Positions 8,508-18,207 of a DNA stretch of 64,000 nucleotides are shown one piece after another. A program made the position numbers and the translations under genes. The notes under the pieces were generated by a model. It made no database searches, was not told where the DNA came from, and saw nothing but the letters and a program-made list of their open reading frames with translations. This DNA is from Candidatus Epilinea brevis (GTDB lineage: Bacteria > Chloroflexota > Anaerolineae > Epilineales > Epilineaceae): positions 124,001 through 188,000 of the forward strand of contig JADJUE010000005.1 in assembly GCA_016710785.1 (NCBI GenBank), read 5' to 3'. Each line of letters starts with the position of its first letter. Position 1 is the stretch's first letter.

Positions 8508-11500
8508 TCAGTGCGTCGCGATGATCACATCGTCGATCAACACGTCGGTGAACTCGTTGGTGTTGGTCTTCTTGCTGTTGAAGCCACCCACCCGCACGGT
8601 ATGCGACCCAGTAGCCAGCGACCCGACATTGACCTCGTAGAGTCGCCAGCCGGTGCCGATGTTGCTACCGCCGTTGCCGTCGCCGTAGACCTGGGCCAGA
8701 TAATCTGTCGGCGGCAGACCGTAGAGGGTGCCATCGACGCTGATCAGGCTCTGGCTGTACTCATCGGTCTCGTATTCCGGACTCTGGGTGAGGTTGTACC
8801 ACAAGGATACAATAACCTCGGCGCTGGCGGCAAGCGTGATGGACCTCCCCCAGCCGCCCGACATGTTGCTGATGGTGGTGTTGTTCACCCCACCCAAGGT
8901 CACCTTCAAGGCCCCGCCGGGGTTGCCGCCCGAGGTCACATGCACACCGCTGGCGTAGCTTGGCTGGTTGGTGCCGCGGAAGCCGTCATCGGTGTAGCTG
9001 AATCCTCGGAGTTGCTGGTGAATCCGGCCTGCACGACGACCGTCGGCGCCGTGTCGGCGAGGATGGTGACATCGTCGATGGCTGCCTCCACCAGGCTGGC
9101 ACCGCTGGCGTCCGCCGCCTGGACCAGCAGGTAGACGGTCTGGCCGGCGAAGCGGTTGAGGTTGGCGCTGAGGGTCGCCCATGCGCCGTTGTCGTTCTCG
9201 GTGCCGCCCAGTTCCTCGACCACGAGCCGTGAGAAGTTCGGCCCGACGACCGTGATCCTGAGGTAATCGGCAGTCGATGAGTTCGTACCATGCGCCAGGT
9301 AGTACTTGAGCCCTAGGGTGAGGTGGCTGTTGCTCGGCAGGTTGATGTCCGGCGACCGGACGGAGGTCACGCCGCCGTCAATGTCGTAGCTGCCCGAGCC
9401 GGTGCCGGCCAGCGGACCGGTGACCATGTCGAAGGATCCGTCGGCCGTCGTTCCCAGCTGCTTGACGCCGCTGGAGTTCGTCTCCTCCGGGTTGGCCCGC
9501 TCAAAGACACCCGAAGTGGCGGTGTCCGTACCCGAGGGGTTGACCGTCCAGCCCTGGCTGGTCTCGAAGCCGTCATCGAAGACCGTGATCGGTCCAGGCG
9601 GATTGACGTTGATGGTCACCGTGGCGGGAGGCGAGTCGCCGCCGCCGTCGTTGACGGTGAATGCGAGGCTGTCCGCGCCAAGGTACCCGGAGTCCGGCGT
9701 GTAGGTCAGGGCAGGCGCCGTGCCGCTGAGCGTGCCGTGCAGCGGCTGGCTGGAGACCGCGTAGGTGAGCGGGTCGTTGTCCGGATCCGACCCGGTGAGG
9801 GTGATGGCCTTGGGTGTGTTCTGGGTGGCCGTGACCGTCTGCGCGTTGGCCACCGGCGGATCCGGCACAGGGTCGACGGTGATGCTGACCGTGGCCGGCG
9901 GCGAGTTGGAGTAGCCGTCGTTGACGCGGAAGGTGAAGCTGTCGCCACCGTTGTAGTTGGCCGCCGGCGTGTAGGTCACGTTGGGCGCCGTACCGCTGAG
10001 CGTTCCGTGGCTGGGCTGGGTCACGATGGCGAAGGTCAGCGGATCGTTCTCGGGATCCGACCCGGTAAGCGTGATGGCCAGGGCCGCGTCCTCGTCCGTC
10101 GTCACCGACTGCGGATCCGCGGTCGGCGGGTCGCTGGGGGGCACGATCTGCGCGCCAGCGAGCGTGGCCACCGTGCCCAAGGTGCCTTGAGCGATGTTGA
10201 AGCCCAGATCGAAGTCCGCCGTCGAATAGGTCGCGTAGAGGTCGTTCGTGGTGTGGTAGTTGGGGTTGATCCACTCGGCGTTAGTGCCTGAAGTGAGGCT
10301 GCGGCGGTTCTCGCGCACGCTGACCGACGCTACCCAGGGATGGAAGGCGGTGTCGTCCGAGTTCGTGCTGTAGTTGTAGGCCGTGGACGGGTACTGGGTG
10401 GAGAAGTTGCCGTTGAGGTAACGCCACTGGAGGGCCAGCGCCTTGGAATCCGCCTCCTCGGTCGTGCCCGCCCGCCATTCCACGTCGAGGTCGGCATAGA
10501 CGCTCTGGGTGCCGCCGGCCGTGCCGGCGCCATGGTCATAGAGCACCATGTCGTGTTGGATGATGCCCAGCCAGGTGGGCTCGGGATAGAGACCCGAGCC
10601 GGCCGGGTTCTCGACGCCCTGCAGGACGCGGCGGTCGGTCACGTAGGCGTTGGCGCCGTTGAGGCCCACCTCTTCCCGATCCCAGAAGATGAAGCGCACC
10701 GAGACGTCCGTCTGCACATCCGGCGCTGAAAGCACGCGCGCGGCCTCCATGACCACACCGATGCCCGACGCGTCGTCATCGGCGCCGCCGCCACCGCCGC
10801 GGCCGTCGAGGTGACCCGAGACGATATACATCTGCTCCGGATGGACGGTGCCGATCTTGGTGACGTAGAGGTTGGAGACAGCTGTCCCACTCCAGGTGCC
10901 GTTGTGGTACTGGGGCGTATAGCCCATGGCGGAGAGCTGTCCGGCCACCCAAGCCTGGGCGTTCAGGAAGCTGTTGGCCGGTGAGCCGGGGCAGGACGAC
11001 ATGCGGCAGCGGTCGCCGTAGCCGGCGAGCGACTGGATGCGACCCTTGTAGGTGTTCAGGTCCAGGCGTTCGACCAAGGTCTCAGCGACCGTATCGACAG
11101 GCGCCGTGTTGCCATTGGTCATGGCCACATCGTCGATAACCACAGTCATCGACTCGTCCGCTGCGTTCTTGCGGTTGTTGTAGCCGCCGATGCGCAGGGT
11201 GTGGTTGCCCGCCGCCAGATTGCCGAGATAGACCTGATGCTGCTGCCAGTCCGTCGTGGGCAGGTAGCTGCTGCTGTTGCCTTGGGTGCTGCTGCCATCG
11301 CCCCCGATGTGGTCCACGTAGTCCTTCGACCCGCGCCCCTTCTGGACACCGTCGAAGGTCATGAGCATTCGGCTGTACTCGTCGAATTCGTACTGCGAGG
11401 TCTGGTCCACCTTGTAGCGGTACGAAAGGGACACCCCGGTCTGAGCGGTAGCCAGGTTCAGCGTGTAGCTCCAACCACCGGACATCCCATTGATCGTGGT

Positions 11501-11815
11501 GGCGTCGATGCCGCCCAACGTCACTTGGAGTCCTCCGGTCCCGCCATAGCCGCCGGTGGCCTGACGCACACCGCTGGCGTAGGCCGGTTGGCTGGTGCCG
11601 AGGAAGGGGTCGTCGACGTAGGTGAAGCCGCCGGCGTCGGTGTTGAAGTTGGCTGACAGGATGGTGGCCGCCTGGACGTGAGGCGGTGCGGTACTGGCGA
11701 CAGTCGCCAGGGCGACGAGCAGGGCCCCACCAGCTGCCCGAATGGACCGGAACCCTGCCAGTCTCCCGAGGCGACGGTGTATCCAATAGGTCGAGGTGCC
11801 GGAAGCAGACTGCAT
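8508..11815 (-). CDS. Secreted M28-family metallopeptidase, paralogue (copy B), broken by a -1 frameshift near 9004
   Basis: Translation from ATG 11815 (after AAGGAG) reads signal peptide, DGFTYVDDPFLGTSQPAYAS sandwich, M28 domain (SGHLDGRG, GADDDASG, REEVGLNGA, QHDMVLYDH, YHTTNDLY), two cadherin/Ig-like QPSHGTLSG/QPLHGTLSG domains and a MAM-like domain. The frame then leaves the family near 9004. The final sandwich (GFSYTDDGFRGTNQPSYASG to ATH, stop at 8508) continues in the next frame. Restoring one G in a GAGGATTC context would join both parts into about 1102 residues, aligning fully with copy A. The total of 3308 bases is one short of a whole number of codons. It could be a sequencing or assembly indel or a genuine lesion; the downstream part shows no decay, which favours an error or a recent event. 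Confidence 0.8.
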
Positions 11816-12312
11816 CGGACAGTACTCCTTGTTGCGAGAGCGGTGAGTCCCAGAGCGCCATGGTACACCCGCCAAAACACTGACGCAACTCTTATTAGAT
11901 ATTAACAGTCATGTCTCGGGCTTCAAAAAAAGACTAAAACAACACCTTTGAGCGAATCACTGTGGCGAGGCCGACGACCTCGTGTCCGCCGGAGCCCTTA
12001 GCCCAGCGCGCAGTTGCCGGGCCGGCGTGGCACCAGAAGCCATGAACTCAGGCCACAGCCCGCCGATCCGTTGCCTGTCTCGCCATGCGAACACCCTTCA
12101 ACTGACATCTTCCCACCACGCAACCCGATCGGTTTCGACACATCAATCTATTGCGTAGCGGTGTAGCATATCGTTGGTCAAGGCTTCCGGCGTCCCCCGG
12201 CGGGGTCCCGAAACAGCGACTCCGGCGCCGGTGGAGGGTGTCGCAAACCCCCTGCTCCGCCCTTGACCGCCGCTCGCTCACAACCCCGAAGTCAGATTTG
12301 ATTGGAGCATTT
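11816..12312. other. Divergent intergenic region between peptidase copy B and a small exported protein
   Basis: About 500 bases without a supportable gene. The left part carries the leader and promoter of copy B. The right part (12000-12312) has scattered short frames with no ribosome-binding site or family resemblance. I see no tRNA-like or repeat structure. Confidence 0.5.
11899..11926 (-). promoter_or_regulatory. Candidate promoter of peptidase copy B
   Basis: On the minus strand TTGAAG (11926-11921) is followed after 16 bases by TAATAT (11904-11899). It sits in a short AT-rich island that stands out in this GC-rich sequence. The leader to ATG 11815 would be about 75 bases. Confidence 0.5.
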
Positions 12313-12771
12313 GTGTCCCAACACGTGACGACACCCAACCCGCGCCGCAGGTCCCGGATGGTCTTCCTGTGCTTGTCCATGTGCCTCGTGGCATTCGCCC
12401 TGCCAGCCTTGGGCCGGGCTCGCGCCGAGCCACTGCCTTGCGGCATCCTGATCACCATTCCCAAGCCACCGCCGGTTCCCTTCCCGAGCCCCAAGCCCGC
12501 ACCGGTTCCTGCGGGAGACATCAGCGGCCATGTCAGCGGCAGCAGCCTCGGCGCCGAAATCGTCCTTTACCGCTGCCAGGGTGCAGCGGGGGTCGAGTCC
12601 GGTCGTGTCCAGACTGACGCCGAGGGCCGCTTCGCCTTCTTCGGCCTGGATGCGGCCTTTGACTACTACGTCGAGGCGGCCTTCCCCGGGCATTCGCTTC
12701 TGGAACTGGCGTATCGCAGGGGAGCCTATGCGGTGCCGGGCATGTCCGATATCGCCATCGCCGGGCAATAG
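12313..12771 (+). CDS. Small exported protein with a carboxypeptidase-regulatory-like (beta-sandwich) domain
   Basis: This is a 152-residue protein. I chose GTG 12313, which has GGAG five bases upstream, because it gives a proper signal peptide: basic PRRRSR, hydrophobic core MVFLCLSMCLVAFALPA, cleavage near ARA. A Pro-rich linker (PKPPPVPFPSPKPAPVPA) precedes one compact domain (about 70-152) with DISGHVSGSSLGAEIVLYRC, the DAEGRFAFFGL turn and YYVEAAFPGH. This is the pattern of CarboxypepD_reg/prealbumin-like modules found on surface proteins. Two Cys may form a disulfide. No enzymatic motif is visible. It converges with the SARP-like regulator gene. Confidence 0.6.
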   Translation: MSQHVTTPNPRRRSRMVFLCLSMCLVAFALPALGRARAEPLPCGILITIPKPPPVPFPSPKPAPVPAGDISGHVSGSSLGAEIVLYRCQGAAGVESGRVQTDAEGRFAFFGLDAAFDYYVEAAFPGHSLLELAYRRGAYAVPGMSDIAIAGQ

Positions 12772-12945
12772 ACCCCACCCGGAGTCGGCGTCATGACGGC
12801 AACAGACGAGTACAGCACATCCATGAAGCGTGAGGGGCGCGGTGGCATGACCTCGCGGCCAATGAAGGATTTCGAGACACGGCACACCCATCGGCTACTC
12901 TCAAAATCCTTTGTGGTGCGATACCAGCGCGCGGACGAATCACAG

Positions 12946-12981
12946 CGACAGGGGCGGGGCATTGCGCCACCGCCCCTGTCG
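12946..12981. terminator. Hairpin between convergent genes
   Basis: A perfect 12-base stem (12946-12957 with 12970-12981) and a 12-base loop lie 33 bases past the stop of the leftward regulator gene. It is also downstream of the rightward small exported protein gene. There is no T-run. It is a likely bidirectional terminator. Confidence 0.55.
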
Positions 12982-13014
12982 ATTGCAGAGCACCACGCGC
13001 CCGTCCTGTCAGCA

Positions 13015-14979
13015 TCAGGACGTTCTGATCGACAGAGCCTGCCCCGCTGCCACGACACCCTCGCGCAAGGTCTTGCCGGTCGAGATCCGCGGACCGGCCT
13101 GCTTCGGCTGCTGCAGGGCATCCCGATAGAGGGCGAGCGCTTCCGCCATCCGGCCCTGCTTCTCGAAGATCTCCGCCAGCAGGTGCAGTGATTCACTGAT
13201 GCCCGGCGGGTCGTTCAGGGCTCGGCACAGGCTGAGGCTGCATTCCACATAGACCCGGGCCAACTCAGTCTGCCCGCGCTCCGCCGCGATGTAGGATTGG
13301 TAGCGCAGGCACAGGGCGACGCCATTGAGGTCCCCCTGGGTTTCGAACAATGGCTGCGCCTGAGCCACCAGGGGGACCATCTTCTCCCAGGAGCCGGTAT
13401 GCGCAGCGAGGGTTCCCATGGTCACCAGCCCATTGGCCATGATGATCTGGTCACCCAAGCGGTGACCTAGCGCCATGTACTCGCCCAGCAGGGCCTCCGC
13501 ACGCTCGAAGTCGGCAGCATCGATCTCCACCAATGCCGCGTTGTGCAGCGCCCCGGCAAGCAGAACCTGCTCTCCCGCAGCACGGAAGACCACGGCCCCT
13601 TCCGCCAGGAGCTGGCGCGCCAGAGTCAGATCCGCCTCCTGGTAGGCTACCACCCCGAGAGAGGCCAGGCAGCGGCTCTGTAGCCGCTCGTCCCCCAAGC
13701 GTTGGGCCATCTGCAAAGACTCGACGAACCAGGCTTTGGCAAAGGCATGGTCGCTGCTGCAAAGCGCCAAAGAACCGGCGGCATAGACTGCCCGAGCGTA
13801 ATGCGGGCTCGATTCTGCCGGTCGGGCCAATAGCACCTGTTCCGCATGTCGACGCCCATGCTGTACCATGGATCGCAGGTACCAATAGCGCCACAGCGCC
13901 GCCACGAAGCGCAGGGCCAGCCCGGGATCCCGATCGGTAACGCCGGCCGAAAGCGCCCATTCGGCAGCCATCCGAATCTCCACTTCCCTTTCGCTGACCA
14001 TCTGAACCCAGCGGGCGCGATCAGAACCCAGGAGATGCGGTTCCAGACGCTCCAGCCAGGTCGCCAGCGCCTGTGCTTTGGCCAGACGGTCACCTTCCGA
14101 GCGATCGCCTTCGTCAAGGGCCGATGGGTACGTCAGCCGACCATCGCCGATTGCCGTGCTCGGGGGCCGACCGCCGGAATGGCCATCGACGCGCGGCTCA
14201 GCAACTGCAGATGTCGTTGGGTCGGCCAAGCCCATGCCGACATGGGCGCCACCGGAGCCTTCCAGTTTCAGGGAACCCCGCAGGCTGTTGAGACGCTCCG
14301 CCAGTCGATCTCGCTCCGGCTTGACCCAGGGCTGGCTCATCATCGGCAGAATGCCGTCGCCGTGCAGTTCGATCACGTGGTCCAGGATTCGTTGCCGCTC
14401 CATGCGGTCAGGTTCGCGCAACGCGCGAGAGATCAGTTCGTCCAGCCGCTGGATGTCCGTACCGATCTCTGGGGCCAGCCGCAGCGTGTAGTAGTCGGCG
14501 ATGATCACCCCGCCCGGCAACCCCAGATCCTTGAGCTGACGCGTCAGGATGAAGAGCACGTGCGACAAGCGGCGGAGTGCGACGTTGATCGGCCTGTCCG
14601 GCCAGAACAGACGCGCGATCTCCTCTCTGCCATGCGCCCGGGTGGGCTGCAATGACAGATAGGCCAGCAGGCAGTCAAGGATACGCATCTGGAATCGGTG
14701 AACGAGAAGACCATCACGCTCGACCCGGAAGCTGTGCAGTAGCCCCAGCACCCATCGCTCGGGCGGAGAACCGGGGCAGCCCTCGGGGACGGCTGACGCG
14801 CTGGATAGGGCGGCGCTGGACATGGCAACGGGACTCGGTGGCCAGTCCACCTCAGTCATGTTGACGCCTGGGTCTTCTGAATTCGATGTCGGTCTCATAG
14901 CGGTCTCATCGTCTCCCCTTGGGGCAGTGCCGCCGATTACTCGGCGCGCACTGACACAAGCACTCACCATGTCCTTCAT
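13015..14979 (-). CDS. SARP/BTAD-like transcriptional regulator with TPR repeats
   Basis: This is a 654-residue cytoplasmic protein. After a disordered N-terminus, residues 70-170 resemble the OmpR-type winged helix of BTAD/SARP regulators: VLGLLHSFRVERDGLLV, the RILDCLLAYLSL helix, GREEIARLFWPD and ALRRLSHVLFILTRQL. Residues 170-230 resemble the following BTAD helices. Residues 380-640 are TPR-like helical pairs, for example ALHNAALVEIDAADFERAEALL and SESLHLLAEIFEKQGRMAEAL. There is no NB-ARC/AAA P-loop between the parts, unlike many large members. Its targets are unknown. It is a lone gene near the exported peptidases, which are candidates for control, but nothing in the sequence proves that. 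The start is uncertain; ATG 14898 is an alternative. Confidence 0.7.
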   Translation of the reverse strand: MKDMVSACVSARRVIGGTAPRGDDETAMRPTSNSEDPGVNMTEVDWPPSPVAMSSAALSSASAVPEGCPGSPPERWVLGLLHSFRVERDGLLVHRFQMRILDCLLAYLSLQPTRAHGREEIARLFWPDRPINVALRRLSHVLFILTRQLKDLGLPGGVIIADYYTLRLAPEIGTDIQRLDELISRALREPDRMERQRILDHVIELHGDGILPMMSQPWVKPERDRLAERLNSLRGSLKLEGSGGAHVGMGLADPTTSAVAEPRVDGHSGGRPPSTAIGDGRLTYPSALDEGDRSEGDRLAKAQALATWLERLEPHLLGSDRARWVQMVSEREVEIRMAAEWALSAGVTDRDPGLALRFVAALWRYWYLRSMVQHGRRHAEQVLLARPAESSPHYARAVYAAGSLALCSSDHAFAKAWFVESLQMAQRLGDERLQSRCLASLGVVAYQEADLTLARQLLAEGAVVFRAAGEQVLLAGALHNAALVEIDAADFERAEALLGEYMALGHRLGDQIIMANGLVTMGTLAAHTGSWEKMVPLVAQAQPLFETQGDLNGVALCLRYQSYIAAERGQTELARVYVECSLSLCRALNDPPGISESLHLLAEIFEKQGRMAEALALYRDALQQPKQAGPRISTGKTLREGVVAAGQALSIRTS

Positions 14980-15295
14980 GCCCCACGGACAAGGGGCTCA
15001 GGTCACGACCACCGGCATCTGACACGACGGGCCATTCCGCGAGGGAACATGACTTTAGTCTCTGCCCTGGGCCAATAAGCCCATCGGGCATGGATCACTG
15101 GTGCGGCCAGAACACCGGCCTTCTTGACCAGCGGGCTCCCGCTCTACGTACTCGATATGCGGTACGGACTGACTTCACTGATCCCTGGCAGCGCATCGTA
15201 GGCGAGAGACAACGCCACACCAGGATGATCCCTACTCTGCTGCGACAAGGATAATCTCGCCCCTATCCCCAGTCAAGCGCCTTCCGTGGACTTCC
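14980..15295. other. Intergenic region between rsmG and the SARP-like regulator gene
   Basis: About 316 bases downstream of rsmG and upstream of the regulator (both leftward). No gene, strong hairpin or confident promoter is visible, although it should hold the regulator promoter. Confidence 0.4.
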
Positions 15296-16075
15296 CTAAC
15301 CCAACGGCCGCGCCGTGGGCAGCCCTGCTCGCCGCGGGTAGGCCGGTGCTGTGGGATGGCGCTTGACGATGACCACCAGATGGCGCGTCTGGTCCAGGCC
15401 CGGCAGCCGATAGGGCTCCACGGCCAGCAGCTCGCCCCCCAGCTTGGCGATAGCCCCCGCCGCCGAGCGGGCCTCGGCGGCGGCCTCCGCACCCTTGAGC
15501 GCCAGGGCCCGCCCTCCCACGCGAAGGAAGGGCAGCAGGTACTCCGCCAGCACCGGCAGGGCGGCGACGGCGCGGGCCGTCGCCAGGTCATAGGCCGCGC
15601 GGTGTTCGACCCTGCGCGCGGCATCTTCGGCGCGCGCCGCCAGCACCAGTGTGCCCGCCAGACCCAGATCCGGCAGCTCGGTGAGCCGGCGCAGGAAGTC
15701 TGCCTTCTTGCCCACCGACTCCACCAAGGTCAGCTGCCATTCGGGACAGGCGATCTTCAGCGCCAGGCCCGGAAGTCCAGGTCCGGAGCCTACGTCCACC
15801 AGGCGCAGAGGCGTCTCCCGCCGTACCTCCGGGTCCAGACCACGCAGACAGATGAGGGAGTCCAGCACATGCTGCACGGCCATGTCGCGCGGGCCGTTGA
15901 TGCGGGTGAGGTTCAGGCCTTGGTTGGCCGCCACCAGCTCCGCGGCGTAGCGGCCATAGGCCCGTAGGGCGCGCGCGTCCAGCCAAGCGTCCAGGCCCAT
16001 GGCCCGAGCCGTCTCTCGCAGGAGGTCCAGATCGATGGCCGCCGCGGCAGCCTGGGCGGTCGTTTCCCGGGTCAT
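15296..16075 (-). CDS. rsmG: 16S rRNA (guanine-N7)-methyltransferase RsmG
   Basis: This 259-residue protein is the size of GidB/RsmG, which methylates G527 of 16S rRNA using S-adenosylmethionine. The diagnostic segments are ANQGLNLTRINGPRDMAVQH and LDSL in the N-terminal cap, the SAM-binding VDVGSGPGLPGLALKI (about 93-108), the acidic VES after strand 2, AARAED and the ATARAVAALPVLAEYLLPFL region. The C-terminal strand pair ends in the family-typical HLVVIVKRHP. The start ATG lacks a Shine-Dalgarno sequence. It is divergent from glyA with 87 bases between the two starts, so the promoters share a short region. Confidence 0.95.
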   Translation of the reverse strand: MTRETTAQAAAAAIDLDLLRETARAMGLDAWLDARALRAYGRYAAELVAANQGLNLTRINGPRDMAVQHVLDSLICLRGLDPEVRRETPLRLVDVGSGPGLPGLALKIACPEWQLTLVESVGKKADFLRRLTELPDLGLAGTLVLAARAEDAARRVEHRAAYDLATARAVAALPVLAEYLLPFLRVGGRALALKGAEAAAEARSAAGAIAKLGGELLAVEPYRLPGLDQTRHLVVIVKRHPTAPAYPRRAGLPTARPLG

Positions 16076-16162
16076 GGCGCAATGGTATACTCTGCGCCGC
16101 GATGCGCGGCCAATCCCGCCTGCTGCCAGCCACCATCACCCGCCAGCGCAAGGAGCCCTCTC

Positions 16163-17464
16163 ATGACCATGGTCGCGCGCGCCGACGCCTCGCCCGCCTC
16201 GCCGGTGGACCTCGTAGGCCCGGGTCTGCCCCTGGCGGAGGTCGATCCCCAGATCCAGGCCCTCATCGGCCTGGAGGCGGAACGACAGCGGGTGGGCATC
16301 GAGCTCATCGCCAGCGAGAACTACACCAGCCGGGCGGTCCAGGAGGCCGTCGGCTCCGTGCTCACCAACAAATACGCTGAAGGCTACCCCGGGCGCCGTT
16401 ACTACGGCGGCTGCGAGCATGTGGACCAGGTGGAGGAGCTGGCCCGTCAGCGGGCCAAGGCGCTCTTCGGCGCCGACCATGCCAACGTGCAGCCCCATGC
16501 CGGCTCACAAGCCAACATGGCCGCCTACAGCGCCCTGCTGCAGCCCGGTGACACCATTCTGGCCATGCGCCTGGACCAGGGCGGGCACCTCACCCACGGC
16601 AGCCCGGTCAACTTCAGCGGCCAGCTCTACAAAGTGGCCGCCTACGGCGTGGACCCGCGCAGCGAGGAGATCGACTACGACGCGGTGGCGGACCTGGCCC
16701 GCGAGCATCGGCCCAAGGTGATCGTGGCCGGGGCGACTGCCTACCCACGCCAGATCGACTTCGCCCGTTTCGCGGAGATCGCCGCGGATGTCGGGGCGCG
16801 CTTGTTCGTGGACATGGCCCATATCGCCGGCCTGGTGGCCGCCGGGCTGCATCCGGACCCCATTCCCCTGGCCGACATCGTCAGCTCCACCACCCACAAG
16901 ACCCTCCGCGGCCCGCGCGGCGGCCTGCTGCTCTGCAAGGCCGAACATGCGGCGGCGGTGGACAAGGCCGTCTTCCCCCGCCTTCAGGGCGGCCCCTTGG
17001 AGCATGTCATCGCCGGCAAGGCCGTGGCCTTCCTGGAAGCGCAGGCGCCTTCCTTCCGCGCCTACCAGGCCCAGGTCATCGCCAACGCCCAGACCCTGGC
17101 CCAGGAACTGGCGGCTGCTGGACTGCGCATCGTGGCCGGGGGCACGGACAACCACCTCATCCTGGTGGATTTGCGGCCCAAGGGCGTCACCGGCAAGGTC
17201 GCTGAGGAGGCTCTGGATCGAGCGGGCATCACCACCAACAAGAACGCCATCCCCTTCGACCCCCAGAAGCCCATGATCACCAGTGGCCTGCGCCTGGGCA
17301 CGCCGGCCGTCACCACACGCGGCTTCGGCCAAGCTGAGATGCGGCGCATCGCCGGTTGGATCGGACGGGCCCTGGACGCCGTGGAGGACGAATCCGCTCT
17401 GGTCCGCATCCGTGCGGAAGCGGCAGAGATGGCGGTGGATTTTCCGGTGCCGGGCATCGGCTGA
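16163..17464 (+). CDS. glyA: Serine hydroxymethyltransferase GlyA
   Basis: This 433-residue PLP enzyme interconverts serine and glycine while loading tetrahydrofolate with a one-carbon unit. ATG 16163 follows AAGGAG at seven bases; an upstream in-frame start at 16082 lacks a ribosome-binding site. Family motifs are complete: IELIASENYTSRAVQEA, TNKYAEGYPGRRYYGGCE, NVQPHAGSQANMAAY, the PLP Lys in SSTTHKTLRGPRGG (about residue 243), and the ITTNKNAIPFD / SGLRLGTPAVTTRG end. A TATACT box at 16086-16091 may be its -10 element, overlapping the region just before rsmG. Confidence 0.97.
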   Translation: MTMVARADASPASPVDLVGPGLPLAEVDPQIQALIGLEAERQRVGIELIASENYTSRAVQEAVGSVLTNKYAEGYPGRRYYGGCEHVDQVEELARQRAKALFGADHANVQPHAGSQANMAAYSALLQPGDTILAMRLDQGGHLTHGSPVNFSGQLYKVAAYGVDPRSEEIDYDAVADLAREHRPKVIVAGATAYPRQIDFARFAEIAADVGARLFVDMAHIAGLVAAGLHPDPIPLADIVSSTTHKTLRGPRGGLLLCKAEHAAAVDKAVFPRLQGGPLEHVIAGKAVAFLEAQAPSFRAYQAQVIANAQTLAQELAAAGLRIVAGGTDNHLILVDLRPKGVTGKVAEEALDRAGITTNKNAIPFDPQKPMITSGLRLGTPAVTTRGFGQAEMRRIAGWIGRALDAVEDESALVRIRAEAAEMAVDFPVPGIG

Positions 17465-17510
17465 CGGCAGGGCGGAAGCGGACCAGACGACAGGACCGTC
17501 ACAGGACATA

Positions 17511-17572
17511 CCGGGAGGGTGGTCAATGCGGAGGCGCGGCGTGCCGCGTCCCCTCGCCGGCCACCCTCCCGG
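17511..17572. terminator. Terminator-like hairpin between glyA and the DUF4399-like gene
   Basis: A perfect 12-base outer stem (17511-17522 with 17561-17572) encloses a second GC-rich stem around 17534-17548. It lies between two convergent stop codons and probably serves both strands. Confidence 0.6.
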
Positions 17573-17578
17573 CCTTGA

Positions 17579-18085
17579 TCACTTCACCGTGATGCTGATC
17601 TGGCTGACCACCGGCGGATTCAACGGCACATGGGCTCCGTCGCCGACCACGGCCATCAGCTCGTAGCTGCCGGGCGTCAGGGTCAATTCGCTGCAGTCCG
17701 TGCCATCGCCGATGTGGATATGCGTCTCGTCCTTGACCAGGGCGGAGGTCATGGTCCCCGCCGTGATGGCCGCCACCTCGTCGGCGCTGGGATTGACCAG
17801 CACGTGGTTGTGGCCGTAGCCGGCCTTGACCTCGCCGGACGGCTCGAGACCGACGCCGGTAACCTCCATGCAGACCTTGACCGGGCTGGTCACCTCAGCA
17901 CCGTCGGCCAGGTCTCTGAAGCCCACGGTTGCAGTGGCGCCCATGCCGGCATCGGCCGCGGGTTGCTCCTGGCCGGCGCTCTCCTCGTCGGCCGGGGCGG
18001 CCGCTTCCTCAGGAGCGCAGGCCGTCAGGGAGGCGGCCATCAGCAGCACGGTCACGACGGGAATCCATAGTTTGCGAACGGTCAT
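17579..18085 (-). CDS. DUF4399-like lipoprotein
   Basis: This is a 168-residue exported protein. ATG 18085 follows GGAGAG. The signal peptide ends in lipobox SLTAC, so it is predicted to be lipid-anchored. After an E/A-rich linker, residues 60-168 form a beta-rich domain with DGAEVTSPVKVCMEV, GHNHVLVN, ETHIHIGDG and LTPGSYELMAVVGDGAHVPL. The HNH and HIH clusters fit the DUF4399 family and could bind a metal, but no reaction is established. A Cys pair (VKVCMEV and TDCSEL) may form a disulfide. The gene is convergent with glyA. Confidence 0.75.
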   Translation of the reverse strand: MTVRKLWIPVVTVLLMAASLTACAPEEAAAPADEESAGQEQPAADAGMGATATVGFRDLADGAEVTSPVKVCMEVTGVGLEPSGEVKAGYGHNHVLVNPSADEVAAITAGTMTSALVKDETHIHIGDGTDCSELTLTPGSYELMAVVGDGAHVPLNPPVVSQISITVK

Positions 18086-18207
18086 GGGGTCATTCTCTCC
18101 TTGCGTGTTTGCCGCCGGGCCGGACGGCCCGCTAGTGGGCGCAATCATGTTACCGGTGCCGGGCCACGGTCAAGCAGCAGCGGTGAGGCAATCGTGCCCC
18201 GCCTCGC

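Larger units (their letters stand above)
5388..11815 (-). repeat. Tandem duplication of M28 peptidase genes, with a four-times repeated DGF/YASG protein module
   Basis: Copies A and B share signal peptide, sandwich, peptidase, Ig-like, MAM-like and terminal sandwich in the same order, with near-identical stretches around the active site. Copy B has one extra Ig-like unit. The sandwich module, recognisable by G-F-x-Y-x-D-D-x-F followed by YASGV and MSG-x-W, occurs at both ends of each protein. Confidence 0.8.

Noticed and set aside
7266..9134. 622-codon plus-strand open frame across the M28 genes
   Set aside because: Shadow of two clearly coding minus-strand genes; composition is typical of antisense frames.
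12793..13191. 132-codon plus-strand open frame after the small exported protein gene
   Set aside because: It crosses a terminator hairpin and overlaps the C-terminus of the regulator in antisense.
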